DNA of 39,078 nucleotides. Source: an uncultured Holdemanella sp. (lineage in GTDB: Bacteria > Bacillota_I > Bacilli_A > Erysipelotrichales > Erysipelotrichaceae). Made by a program: the position numbers and the translations under genes. Where the stretch lies: the NCBI GenBank assembly GCA_900754615.1, contig CAAEDN010000030.1, positions 1 through 39,078 on the forward strand, written 5' to 3'. Of this stretch, positions 33,012 to 39,078 are shown one piece after another; positions within the stretch are counted from its first letter, which is position 1; every line of letters starts with the position of its first letter. The notes under the pieces were generated by a model, which was not told where the DNA came from, made no database searches, and was given only the letters and a program-made list of their open reading frames with translations.

Positions 33012-33659
33012 CTATCCTTTCAAATCTTCTGGCAAAGTTATTTTTTTATTTGTGAAACTGGATAATACCACTTTTACTCTTGTTTTAGAAAACCACTCTA
33101 CAAGCTGAGCGTCATCTGTTGCCTCTACTTGTTTATTTCTTGCAAGTTGATGACACTCCTTAATTAAATCTGTTTTAAAACATTGCGGAGTCTGTGCATG
33201 ATATACAAGTTTTCTTTCTAATGACTCTTTGACATAGCCATCCACAACAATCTTTGTAGTATCTACACTTGGAACCATTAATAAACAAGCATCCTCTGTT
33301 TCTAATGTTTGTTTCAAATTAACAATCCATTCCTGATCAACAAAAGGTCTAGCCCCATCATGAATCATGACATAATCCTGATTTACAACCTGTAATCCAT
33401 TATATACACTATCTTGTCGCGTTTTGCCTCCCGTTACAATTTGAATTCGAGAATCATATCGATACTTTTCAGTTACATAATCCTTTTCATAATCTGCACA
33501 AACAAGTACAACTTGTTTACAGTCATCATCCGATAAAAAAACAGACAGACTCTTATTCAGAACAGTTTGTCCATTTTCAAAAGTATAAAATACTTTGTTG
33601 TAATCTAAATTCGTTCGACTGCCTCTTCCAGCAGCTAAAACAATCACACTATAGTTCAT
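33012..33659 (-). CDS. ispD: 2-C-methyl-D-erythritol 4-phosphate cytidylyltransferase
   Basis: This 215-residue enzyme makes CDP-methylerythritol in the MEP isoprenoid pathway. Motifs are VLAAGRGSRTN (7-17, with Thr where Met is usual), GGKTRQDSVYNGL (about 77-89), HDGARPF (about 98-104), VPSVDTTK (about 130-137), TPQCFKTDLI (about 156-165) and the C-terminal NKKITLPEDL. The N-terminal strand places the start at 33659 beyond doubt. A TarI-type ribitol-phosphate enzyme is less likely because the C-terminal KIT-PEDL motif is of the IspD type. No ribosome binding site is visible. Confidence 0.88.
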   Translation of the reverse strand: MNYSVIVLAAGRGSRTNLDYNKVFYTFENGQTVLNKSLSVFLSDDDCKQVVLVCADYEKDYVTEKYRYDSRIQIVTGGKTRQDSVYNGLQVVNQDYVMIHDGARPFVDQEWIVNLKQTLETEDACLLMVPSVDTTKIVVDGYVKESLERKLVYHAQTPQCFKTDLIKECHQLARNKQVEATDDAQLVEWFSKTRVKVVLSSFTNKKITLPEDLKG

Positions 33660-33665
33660 GAACCC

Positions 33666-33674
33666 ATTATATCA
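33666..33674 (-). promoter_or_regulatory. Extended -10 promoter immediately before ispD
   Basis: On the minus strand TGATATAAT is a perfect extended -10 with TATAAT at 33666-33671, six bases before the ispD ATG. The -35 equivalent (TATCAA, 33689-33694) is weak. A start site 6-7 bases downstream would coincide with the start codon. Confidence 0.65.
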
Positions 33675-33693
33675 AATTTTCTTAACAATTGAT

Positions 33694-33720
33694 AAAAAAA
33701 TTGGAAGATTCAACTTCCAA
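33694..33720 (-). terminator. Terminator after nrdG
   Basis: On the minus strand TTGGAAG-TTGAAT-CTTCCAA is followed by a T7 run, one base beyond the nrdG stop codon. Confidence 0.88.
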
Positions 33721-33721
33721 C

Positions 33722-34243
33722 TTATTCCATATATAATATAACTTCCTTTTCATCTAAAGATTTCTTCATATCAATGACTCTTTGATTCTTAGAGCCCCTA
33801 AAGGCTAATGTGATATCTTTCTCTTCCTCTTTAAATGGACCATCTACTAAAACATCTAGTAAAGATAACATTTCATCGGTTACTTCACAATGTTTTCTAC
33901 CACCATCTAACAAGTCTTGATCTAAAATAAATCCTGTAAATGACCAAATATTTTTTTCAGGTAATTCTTTACGAACACGACGAAGTAATTTAACTAATTC
34001 TCTTTGATTTTCTGGTTCAAAAGGTTCTCCCCCTAACAAAGTCAAACCAGCAATATGACTTGGTTTTAAGGCTTCAATAATTTCGTCTTCTACCTCTTTT
34101 GTATAAGGATTTCCATAGTCAAAATTCCATGTCTCGGGCTGAAAACAATTCTTACAATGATTTGTACATCCTGATACAAACAGCGTAACACGTACGCCCT
34201 TCCCATTTGCGATATCATTCTTTTTTATATTTCCATAATACAT
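33722..34243 (-). CDS. nrdG: Anaerobic ribonucleoside-triphosphate reductase activating protein
   Basis: This 173-residue radical SAM enzyme creates the glycyl radical on NrdD. The [4Fe-4S] site is C26-X3-C30-X2-C33 in SGCTNHCKNCF. GLTLLGGEPF (about 66-75) is the SAM-binding GGE motif and IWSFTGF is a later strand. LLDVLVDGPFKEEEKD is typical of NrdG. GGAGGATGAA precedes the start. It follows nrdD, with a terminator-like hairpin between them. Confidence 0.96.
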   Translation of the reverse strand: MYYGNIKKNDIANGKGVRVTLFVSGCTNHCKNCFQPETWNFDYGNPYTKEVEDEIIEALKPSHIAGLTLLGGEPFEPENQRELVKLLRRVRKELPEKNIWSFTGFILDQDLLDGGRKHCEVTDEMLSLLDVLVDGPFKEEEKDITLAFRGSKNQRVIDMKKSLDEKEVILYME

Positions 34244-34261
34244 AACTTCATCCTCCTGCAG

Positions 34262-34287
34262 AAAAAGAGCTAGAATACTAGCTCTTA
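34262..34287 (-). terminator. Intra-operon hairpin/terminator between nrdD and nrdG
   Basis: On the minus strand AAGAGCTAG-TATT-CTAGCTCTT is followed by TTTC. The left arm begins in the nrdD stop codon. The short U tract suggests partial termination that would lower nrdG relative to nrdD. Confidence 0.6.
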
Positions 34288-36459
34288 TAAATGCAATACT
34301 CTTTCTTTGATTTCTTGAGTTCTACCTTGGTTCCAGAATTGCGTTCCAATGTATCCACAAGTACGACGTGCTACATTCATCTTTTCTTGGTCACGATTTC
34401 CACAGTTTGGGCATTCCCAAACTAATTTGTGATTTTCATCTTCTACAATCTTAATTTCTCCTGTGTATCCACATACCTGGCAATAATCTGATTTTGTATT
34501 CAATTCTGCATACATAATGTGATTATAGATATGTTTCATAATAGCTAAGACTGCATCAATATTATTTTCCATATTTGGAACTTCTACATAGCTGATAGCT
34601 CCACCTGGAGAAAGCTTTTGGAATTGTGATTCAAAAGTTAATTTTGTGAAGGCATCGATTTCTTCAGTTACATGAACATGATAACTATTTGTGATATAGT
34701 TTTTATCTGTTACATGTGGAATAATGCCAAAACGCTCTTGTAGATGTTTAGAGAATTTAAATGTTGTTGATTCCATTGGCGTTCCGTACAATGAAAAATC
34801 AATATTTTCTTCTGCCTTCCATTTAGCACATGCCTCATTTAGATACTGCATAACTTTTAATCCAAATGAAGTTCCTGGTTCCTCTGTATGAGGATGTCCT
34901 GTCATATAATATACACATTCGCATAATCCTGCATATCCTAAAGAAATTGTAGAATATCCACCATATAATAATTTATCGATTGGTTCTCCCTTTTTCAAAC
35001 GAGCCAATGCACCATTTTGCCACAAAATAGGAGCTACATCGCTAGGTGTTCCTAACAATCTTTCATGACGGCACATCAATGCTTTTTTGCATAAAGCTAA
35101 TCTTTCGTCCATGATTTTCCAGAATGCATCTTCATCCCTTTTACTTGAACAAGCCACATCGACTAAGTTCAAAGTAACAACACCCTGATTGAAACGACCA
35201 TAGTACTTTGGTTTACCATTTTCATCTAAGTATGTCGTTAAGAAAGAACGACATCCCATACATGGATAACAATGACCTTCGCCATTTGCGTCCACTTTTA
35301 GTTCTAACATTTTCTTTTCAGAAATATAATCTGGAACCATACGTTTTGCAGTGCATTTCGCAGCTAATTCCGTTAAATACCAATATTGAGATCCTTCTTC
35401 AATATTATTTTCTTCAAGAACATAAATCAATTTAGGGAATGCCGGCGTAATCCAAATGCCCTTTTCATTCTTCACTCCCTTAATTCTTTGTTTCAACATT
35501 TCTTCAATAATGATAGCTAAGTCATCACGTGTTTGTCCTTCAGGCACTTCATTCAAATACATGAAAACTGTCACAAATGGTGCTTGCCCATTTGTCGTCA
35601 TCAATGTAATGACCTGGTACTGAATCATCTGTACACCTTTTTCAATTTCTTTGCGAACACGCATTTCTGCCATTTTATTTACAGTATCTTCAGATGAATC
35701 TAAATTTAATGACTCCAATTCTTCCTTCACTTCACGACGTGCTTTTTCTCTTGAAACCTGCACAAATGGAGCTAAATGTGAAAGTGTAATACTTTGTCCT
35801 CCATATTGTGAACTTGCAACTTGTGCAATGATTTGTGTAGCAACGTTACATGCCGTTGAAAAACTATGTGGTTTCTCAATCATTGTTTCAGAGATAACCG
35901 TTCCATTTTGAAGCATATCATCTAGGTTTACTAAGCAACAATTGTGCATGTGCTGTGCAAAATAATCTGAATCATGGAAATGAATGATCCCATTTTCATG
36001 TGCTTCCATAACATCTTGAGGCAACAAGAAACGTTTTGTGATATCCTTCGAAACTTCACCGGCCATATAATCACGTTGAACACTGTTTACCAATGGGTTT
36101 TTATTTGAGTTTTCTTGTTTTACTTCTTCATTATTACGTTCAAGCAAAGACATAATTTGTTTATCTGTAGAGTTCGCCTTACGAACTAATGCACGTTCAT
36201 AACGATACGTAATGTAATTGTGTGCTACCGCAAAACAACGATGCTCCATCAATTCGCCTTCAACCATATCTTGAATTTCTTCTACATTCGGACTTCTTTT
36301 CAAATTCTCACATTTATCAATCACACTTTGCGTAACTGAATGAATCAATTCATCCGTCATTTGATTATGTGTTGTTGCTTTATTTGCTTTTTTGATCGCA
36401 TTTTCAATTTTTGATGCATCAAAAATGACTTCTTCTCCACTTCTTTTGATAACGTTCAT
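34285..36459 (-). CDS. nrdD: Anaerobic (class III) ribonucleoside-triphosphate reductase
   Basis: This 724-residue enzyme reduces ribonucleotides under anaerobic conditions with a glycyl radical. An N-terminal ATP-cone (about 1-90, VIKRSGEEVIFDASKIENAI) gives allosteric control. The barrel holds HNCCLVNLDDML (about 172-183). The zinc site is CQVCGYTG with CPNCG (about 659-684), and the glycyl radical loop is RRTCGYIG (698-705). Length and motifs are complete. AGGAGG precedes the start. It is followed by its activase nrdG. A strictly or facultatively anaerobic life is implied. Confidence 0.97.
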   Translation of the reverse strand: MNVIKRSGEEVIFDASKIENAIKKANKATTHNQMTDELIHSVTQSVIDKCENLKRSPNVEEIQDMVEGELMEHRCFAVAHNYITYRYERALVRKANSTDKQIMSLLERNNEEVKQENSNKNPLVNSVQRDYMAGEVSKDITKRFLLPQDVMEAHENGIIHFHDSDYFAQHMHNCCLVNLDDMLQNGTVISETMIEKPHSFSTACNVATQIIAQVASSQYGGQSITLSHLAPFVQVSREKARREVKEELESLNLDSSEDTVNKMAEMRVRKEIEKGVQMIQYQVITLMTTNGQAPFVTVFMYLNEVPEGQTRDDLAIIIEEMLKQRIKGVKNEKGIWITPAFPKLIYVLEENNIEEGSQYWYLTELAAKCTAKRMVPDYISEKKMLELKVDANGEGHCYPCMGCRSFLTTYLDENGKPKYYGRFNQGVVTLNLVDVACSSKRDEDAFWKIMDERLALCKKALMCRHERLLGTPSDVAPILWQNGALARLKKGEPIDKLLYGGYSTISLGYAGLCECVYYMTGHPHTEEPGTSFGLKVMQYLNEACAKWKAEENIDFSLYGTPMESTTFKFSKHLQERFGIIPHVTDKNYITNSYHVHVTEEIDAFTKLTFESQFQKLSPGGAISYVEVPNMENNIDAVLAIMKHIYNHIMYAELNTKSDYCQVCGYTGEIKIVEDENHKLVWECPNCGNRDQEKMNVARRTCGYIGTQFWNQGRTQEIKERVLHL

Positions 36460-36471
36460 ATAATTCCTCCT

Positions 36472-36497
36472 AAAATAGTTGAAGGTTCAACTATTTT
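36472..36497 (-). promoter_or_regulatory. Perfect hairpin in the nrdD 5' leader
   Basis: Twelve-base arms AAAATAGTTGAA and TTCAACTATTTT flank only two bases. On the minus strand the hairpin ends one base before the AGGAGG ribosome binding site of nrdD, so it could affect translation or mRNA stability. It could also be a terminator for transcripts reading in from upstream. Confidence 0.55.
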
Positions 36498-36510
36498 TTA
36501 TTAACTATCT

Positions 36511-36540
36511 TAAGTATACTTATATTTTTTTCTAAAACAA
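36511..36540 (-). promoter_or_regulatory. nrdD promoter with a palindrome over the -10
   Basis: On the minus strand TTGTTT (36535-36540) and TATACT (36513-36518) are separated by 16 bases. The perfect palindrome TAAGTATACTTA (36511-36522) covers the -10, a typical repressor position. It is not a textbook NrdR box (which has ACA...TGT ends). A second palindrome, CCTTTATATAAAGG (36571-36584), lies farther upstream. Confidence 0.5.
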
Positions 36541-36573
36541 GACTTTACATTCCTATAAAATAATGCTTGACCT

Positions 36574-36648
36574 TTATATAAAGGAAGCAGATTTTTTTAT
36601 TTTTTTAAGTTCGTTAATAAGTATAAATTTTTTCTTTCTTCCCTTCAT
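36574..36648 (-). CDS. Candidate 24-residue basic micro-ORF upstream of nrdD
   Basis: AAGGAGG (about 36657-36663) precedes an ATG at 36648 with nine bases between, and the frame runs 24 codons to TAA. The product would be short, with nine lysines and one arginine (starts MKGRKKKFILINEL). The stop lies in the palindrome CCTTTATATAAAGG. A possible promoter (CTGACA near 36698) lies upstream. It could be a leader peptide, a small membrane-active peptide or chance, since A-rich DNA yields lysine codons. The rest of 36460-36784 holds the nrdD and AIM24 promoters. Confidence 0.3.
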   Translation of the reverse strand: MKGRKKKFILINELKKIKKSASFI

Positions 36649-36746
36649 TTTGTGCAACCTCCTTTATCTACAAAATATCATTCATATAGACGTTATAAAT
36701 GTCAGTTTAAATATTTTTAGAATTTAATGTTAATTTCACATAGACT

Positions 36747-36755
36747 TGCTACAAT
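36747..36755 (+). promoter_or_regulatory. Promoter of the AIM24-family gene
   Basis: TGCTACAAT (TACAAT at 36750-36755) is an extended -10 about 30 bases before the start codon. The -35 match is weak. Confidence 0.6.
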
Positions 36756-36784
36756 AAAGTAAAGAAACAAAAGGAGATCATATT

Positions 36785-37483
36785 ATGGATTACAAAATCA
36801 AAGGGGATTCAGATTGCCCAATTGTAGAAATCAATCTACAAAACAATGAAACAGTAAAAATTGAAAGAGGCTCAATGGCATATATGTCAAATGTTGTTAT
36901 TGAAGGAAAAATGAACAGCAGCAAAAAAGGACTTGGAGGCGTATTAGGTGCCATCGGAAGAAGTGTAACTAGTGGCGAAAGCATGTTTATTACAGAAGCT
37001 ACTGGTACAAGCTATGATGGATTGCTAGGTATAGCTCCTTCGATTCCAGGAAAAATCGTATGTTTAAAAGTACAACCTGGATGTCATTATTACTTAAACA
37101 ACGGTGCTTTTCTAGCTTGTGATCAAAATGTAGCTTATGAAATGAAAACACAAAGCGTTGGAAAAGCCTTATTTGGTGGAACCGGTGGATTTTTCGTCAT
37201 GCATACATCTGGTCAAGGCGATCTTTTAATCAACGCCTATGGAGATATCATGGAAATCAATGTTGACGATGCACACCCAATCACAATCGATAACGAACAT
37301 GTTGTTGCATGGGATGATTCATTAGATTATGAAATCAAGATTGCTTCCGGAACTTTTGGATTCACTACCGGAGAAGGTTTAGTCAACATTTTTCATGGCA
37401 ATGGCAAAGTATATATCCAATCTCGTAATCTACACTCATTAGCCGATGCGTTAACTCCATTTATCCCTCAATCAAGAGACTAA
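36785..37483 (+). CDS. AIM24/TIGR00266-family protein
   Basis: This 232-residue all-beta protein matches the AIM24 (TIGR00266) family. Landmarks are VKIERGSMAYMS (about 24-35), the glycine-rich GKMNSSKKGLGGVLGAIGRS (about 42-61), GQGDLLINAYGDI (about 145-157) and VVAWDDSLDYEIK (about 173-185). It forms a tandem beta-sandwich in known members; mitochondrial Aim24 works in inner-membrane organisation, and the bacterial role is unknown. GGAGATCATATT precedes the start. It ends at a terminator shared with the convergent DtxR-type gene. Confidence 0.9.
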   Translation: MDYKIKGDSDCPIVEINLQNNETVKIERGSMAYMSNVVIEGKMNSSKKGLGGVLGAIGRSVTSGESMFITEATGTSYDGLLGIAPSIPGKIVCLKVQPGCHYYLNNGAFLACDQNVAYEMKTQSVGKALFGGTGGFFVMHTSGQGDLLINAYGDIMEINVDDAHPITIDNEHVVAWDDSLDYEIKIASGTFGFTTGEGLVNIFHGNGKVYIQSRNLHSLADALTPFIPQSRD

Positions 37484-37507
37484 AAAAAAGCGCAATGCGC
37501 TTTTTTA
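37484..37507. terminator. Bidirectional terminator between AIM24 and the metal regulator
   Basis: AAAAAAGCGCA pairs with GCGCTTTTTT around a tiny loop. It serves both convergent genes; the regulator's stop codon lies in the T-run side. Confidence 0.85.
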
Positions 37508-37903
37508 TTTACATCCATCTCCCTTACAGTCAATACAAGAACGATCACATTTATTTCCTTTTAGCTTTTTAAAACTCTCCTCACTTATCGTATGTTCCAT
37601 TCGACAAGCCTCTTCTTCTGCAAGCACAGGTTCCACGCCTGCATGCAGCAATTGATTTTTAAAATAAATATGTCTTTCGTAAACTTGACTCGCCTTCACT
37701 TGTCCTTGTTCAGTAAAGAATATATAGCCTGTTTTATCTGTATATATCAATTCTTTTTCTTTTAAATCTTTTAAAGCATGTGAAACACTTGGCTTTGAAA
37801 AACCTAAAGCTGCGGCTACATCAATAGCACGAACATGTTCTTGTTGAGATTTCAATACATATATTGTTTCTAAATAATCTTCCTGTGATTGTGTTAGCTG
37901 CAT
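37505..37903 (-). CDS. DtxR/MntR-family metal-dependent regulator with a Cys-rich tail
   Basis: This 132-residue regulator has an N-terminal winged helix (about 5-65, with AIDVAAALGFSKPSVSHALK) and a dimerisation/metal domain (about 66-115). Ligand positions look mixed: D9 and E12 in EDYLE as in MntR, H78 in ERH, and C100-E103-H104 in EACRMEH as in DtxR/IdeR. The SH3 domain of DtxR is absent. The tail adds four cysteines, C119-X3-C123-X2-C126-X4-C131, which could bind metal or a cluster. Iron or manganese is the likely signal. GGAGG precedes the start, and an operator-like dyad overlaps the leader. Confidence 0.9.
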   Translation of the reverse strand: MQLTQSQEDYLETIYVLKSQQEHVRAIDVAAALGFSKPSVSHALKDLKEKELIYTDKTGYIFFTEQGQVKASQVYERHIYFKNQLLHAGVEPVLAEEEACRMEHTISEESFKKLKGNKCDRSCIDCKGDGCK

Positions 37904-37914
37904 ATTTAACCTCC

Positions 37915-37932
37915 GGTTAGTTTTAACTTACC
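37915..37932. promoter_or_regulatory. DtxR-type operator overlapping the regulator's own transcription start
   Basis: GGTTAGTTTTAACTTACC is an interrupted dyad whose half-sites resemble the GGTTAG...CTAACC core of DtxR/IdeR boxes. It lies about six bases downstream of the -10 box of the regulator gene and reaches its ribosome binding site, so it fits autorepression. Confidence 0.6.
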
Positions 37933-37937
37933 ATAAG

Positions 37938-37966
37938 AGTATAACAAAATTTCACATAAGATTCAA
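37938..37966 (-). promoter_or_regulatory. Promoter of the metal regulator
   Basis: On the minus strand TTGAAT (37961-37966) and TATACT (37938-37943) are separated by exactly 17 bases. Confidence 0.7.
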
Positions 37967-37971
37967 AACTT

Positions 37972-38000
37972 TTGCACAAAAATTAAAGTTAAGATACACT
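37972..38000 (+). promoter_or_regulatory. Possible promoter of the DUF1002 gene
   Basis: TTGCAC (37972-37977) and TACACT (37995-38000) are spaced by 17 bases. It lies about 38 bases before the start codon and is divergent from the regulator promoter, with some 30 bases between their -10 and -35 elements. Confidence 0.45.
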
Positions 38001-38037
38001 TATAAAGTATTTTATATACACAAAGGAGAACAAACAA

Positions 38038-38970
38038 ATGTTTAAATGCAATAAATTATTAGGAATCTCTCTTGCTGCAGTGATGAGTATTTCTGCAAGT
38101 GCATCCAATGTATTCGCAATTGACACTTCTGTCATAGATGAAAAATGGGGCAAACCCACCGTTGTATATGGCAGTGGACTAAACGATGAACAAATCGAAA
38201 GTACACGAGAATTATTTGATATTCAAGATACAAACAACGTATATGAAACCAGTGTAGATGCCAATGATTTATCCACATATCTAGGTGTTGATGGCGCTGA
38301 TAATTTAATCTTGATTTCAAGTGTCATGGTACAAAAGCAAGATGCTGGAACGGGTGTAAAAGTAAAGATCATTACGCCAGAAAATATCACAAAAATCACT
38401 TCAAATCAATATGCTAACGCTGCTATTACTGCAGGTGTCAGCGATGTTGAAATCGATGTTGCCGCAGTATCAAGAGTAACCGGTGAATCCGCATTAACAG
38501 GCGTCTATAAAGCCCTAGAGGCAAACGGTGAAACTTTGGATGCAGATCGTACACAAGTTGCTCAGGACGAATTAGAAACAACCAATGAAATTGCTGAAAA
38601 TAACGCAGAAAACAGTAACTTCAACTCAAGCAATCTAGATCAAGCCATCGTTGAAATTAAACAGGAACTAGCTGAAATCAAACAAAATCAAGGTAGCGCT
38701 GCTACAACAGAACAGGTAGAACAAGTCGTACAAGATGCTTTAAATAAATTTAATTTAAGTGATATTATTTCTCAAGATGACATTGATAAATTGATCGCAT
38801 TCGCAAAGAAATATCAAAACACTTCTGCTATTGATTCACAAGAAGTTTTAGATCAATTAAACAAATTATCCGGAAGTTTAAAAAATCAATTATCTGGTCT
38901 TTTCAACAAAGCACAATCTGAAGGATGGCTAGACAAAATTATTAATTTCATAAAGAGCTTATTTAACTAA
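38038..38970 (+). CDS. Secreted DUF1002 family protein (YpuA-like)
   Basis: This 310-residue protein has a signal peptide (about residues 1-28, ending ASNVFA before ID). The DUF1002 domain (about 35-180) carries the typical VVYGSGLNDEQIESTRELF start and TGVYKALEANGETLDADR near its end. An acidic linker, a coiled-coil-like stretch (about 205-245, EIKQELAEIKQNQ) and an amphipathic C-terminal helix (GWLDKIINFIKSLFN) follow. The role of DUF1002 proteins is unknown to me; secretion to the wall or medium is inferred. It is divergent from a metal regulator. AAAGGAG precedes the start. Confidence 0.88.
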   Translation: MFKCNKLLGISLAAVMSISASASNVFAIDTSVIDEKWGKPTVVYGSGLNDEQIESTRELFDIQDTNNVYETSVDANDLSTYLGVDGADNLILISSVMVQKQDAGTGVKVKIITPENITKITSNQYANAAITAGVSDVEIDVAAVSRVTGESALTGVYKALEANGETLDADRTQVAQDELETTNEIAENNAENSNFNSSNLDQAIVEIKQELAEIKQNQGSAATTEQVEQVVQDALNKFNLSDIISQDDIDKLIAFAKKYQNTSAIDSQEVLDQLNKLSGSLKNQLSGLFNKAQSEGWLDKIINFIKSLFN

Positions 38971-38973
38971 AAC

Positions 38974-38995
38974 AAGGAAGTCAATCGACTTCCTT
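38974..38995 (+). terminator. Hairpin after the DUF1002 gene
   Basis: AAGGAAGTC-AATC-GACTTCCTT has a nine-pair stem directly after the stop codon but no strong T run. It probably protects the 3' end or works with the next hairpin. Confidence 0.55.
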
Positions 38996-38996
38996 C

Positions 38997-39031
38997 AGAC
39001 TGTTGACAAAGTGACTGTCGACAGTCTTTTT
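38997..39031 (+). terminator. Second terminator after the DUF1002 gene
   Basis: AGACTGT-T-GACA pairs with TGTC-G-ACAGTCT (one mismatch, seven-base loop), followed by TTTT. The remaining bases to the window end (39032-39078) look like the start of another promoter region but hold no gene start. Confidence 0.7.
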
Positions 39032-39078
39032 AAAATTTGATAGAATATCTGTGGCAGAAACGTACTTCATAAACCCAA

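Noticed and set aside
36571..36584. CCTTTATATAAAGG as an NrdR box
   Set aside because: It is palindromic and near nrdD but lacks the ACA...TGT ends, and it has no partner box at the usual spacing.
1..39078. CRISPR array, insertion sequence, integrase or prophage genes
   Set aside because: No regularly spaced repeats, transposase or integrase motifs were seen on either strand.

Overview
The window is a 39 kb piece of a low-GC Gram-positive chromosome. It is densely packed and mostly housekeeping. Bacillota-type gene neighbourhoods (yqeG-yqeH-yqeI-nadD/yqeK-rsfS-yqeM and tseB-dnaD-nth), strong GGAGG ribosome binding sites, a class III anaerobic ribonucleotide reductase and a VanG-like peptidoglycan ligase point to a strict anaerobe. 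My best guess is the Erysipelotrichia (Erysipelotrichaceae/Coprobacillaceae); that placement is inferred from gene order and style, not from a marker search. No insertion sequence, prophage, CRISPR array or rRNA gene was seen.

Layout. 1-2.7 kb: tRNA-Asn, a DUF4186 protein, a fused ThrE-type threonine/serine exporter and an unknown protein. 2.8-5.7 kb: a YeiH-type transporter with a LysR regulator on each side. 5.7-7.7 kb: small accessory genes (two GNAT acetyltransferases, a TfoX-N protein) and a decayed HELFH metallopeptidase gene. 7.7-20.1 kb: one uninterrupted minus-strand run of 15 genes, transcribed murF, VanG-like ligase, alanine/serine racemase, VanT-like membrane protein, FAD oxidoreductase, yqeG, yqeH, yqeI, nadD-yqeK fusion, rsfS, yqeM, mtnN, tseB, dnaD, nth. 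Most junctions overlap or nearly touch, so cell-wall precursor synthesis, ribosome maturation, NAD synthesis, SAM salvage, replication and repair probably share transcripts. 20.1-20.9 kb: a structured leader or small RNA ahead of a HIT-family gene. 20.9-24.4 kb: an exported protein, recG and a membrane protein. 24.5-30.2 kb: M42 peptidase, DegV protein, cyclophilin and a LysR regulator, then two tandem MetE-C/YxjG-type methyltransferases. 30.2-33.7 kb: a P-type ATPase, then ispD with a degenerate ispD paralogue. 33.7-36.7 kb: nrdD-nrdG with a complex leader. 36.8-39 kb: an AIM24 protein, a DtxR/MntR-type regulator with its probable operator, and a secreted DUF1002 protein.

Most interesting points: (1) a murF / VanG-like ligase / racemase / VanT-membrane-domain cluster, which looks like a split vanT and could make D-Ser-ended wall precursors constitutively; (2) an IspD paralogue without its catalytic motifs next to intact IspD; (3) a promoter-hairpins-terminator RNA with C-rich single-stranded motifs upstream of the HIT gene; (4) perfect or near -10 boxes six bases before the start codons of ispD and the P-type ATPase, which predicts leaderless mRNAs; (5) a 24-residue basic micro-ORF with an AGGAGG site upstream of nrdD; (6) a DtxR-family regulator with a hybrid metal site and a four-cysteine tail. 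All functional statements come from reading sequence and recalled family knowledge. No database search was run.
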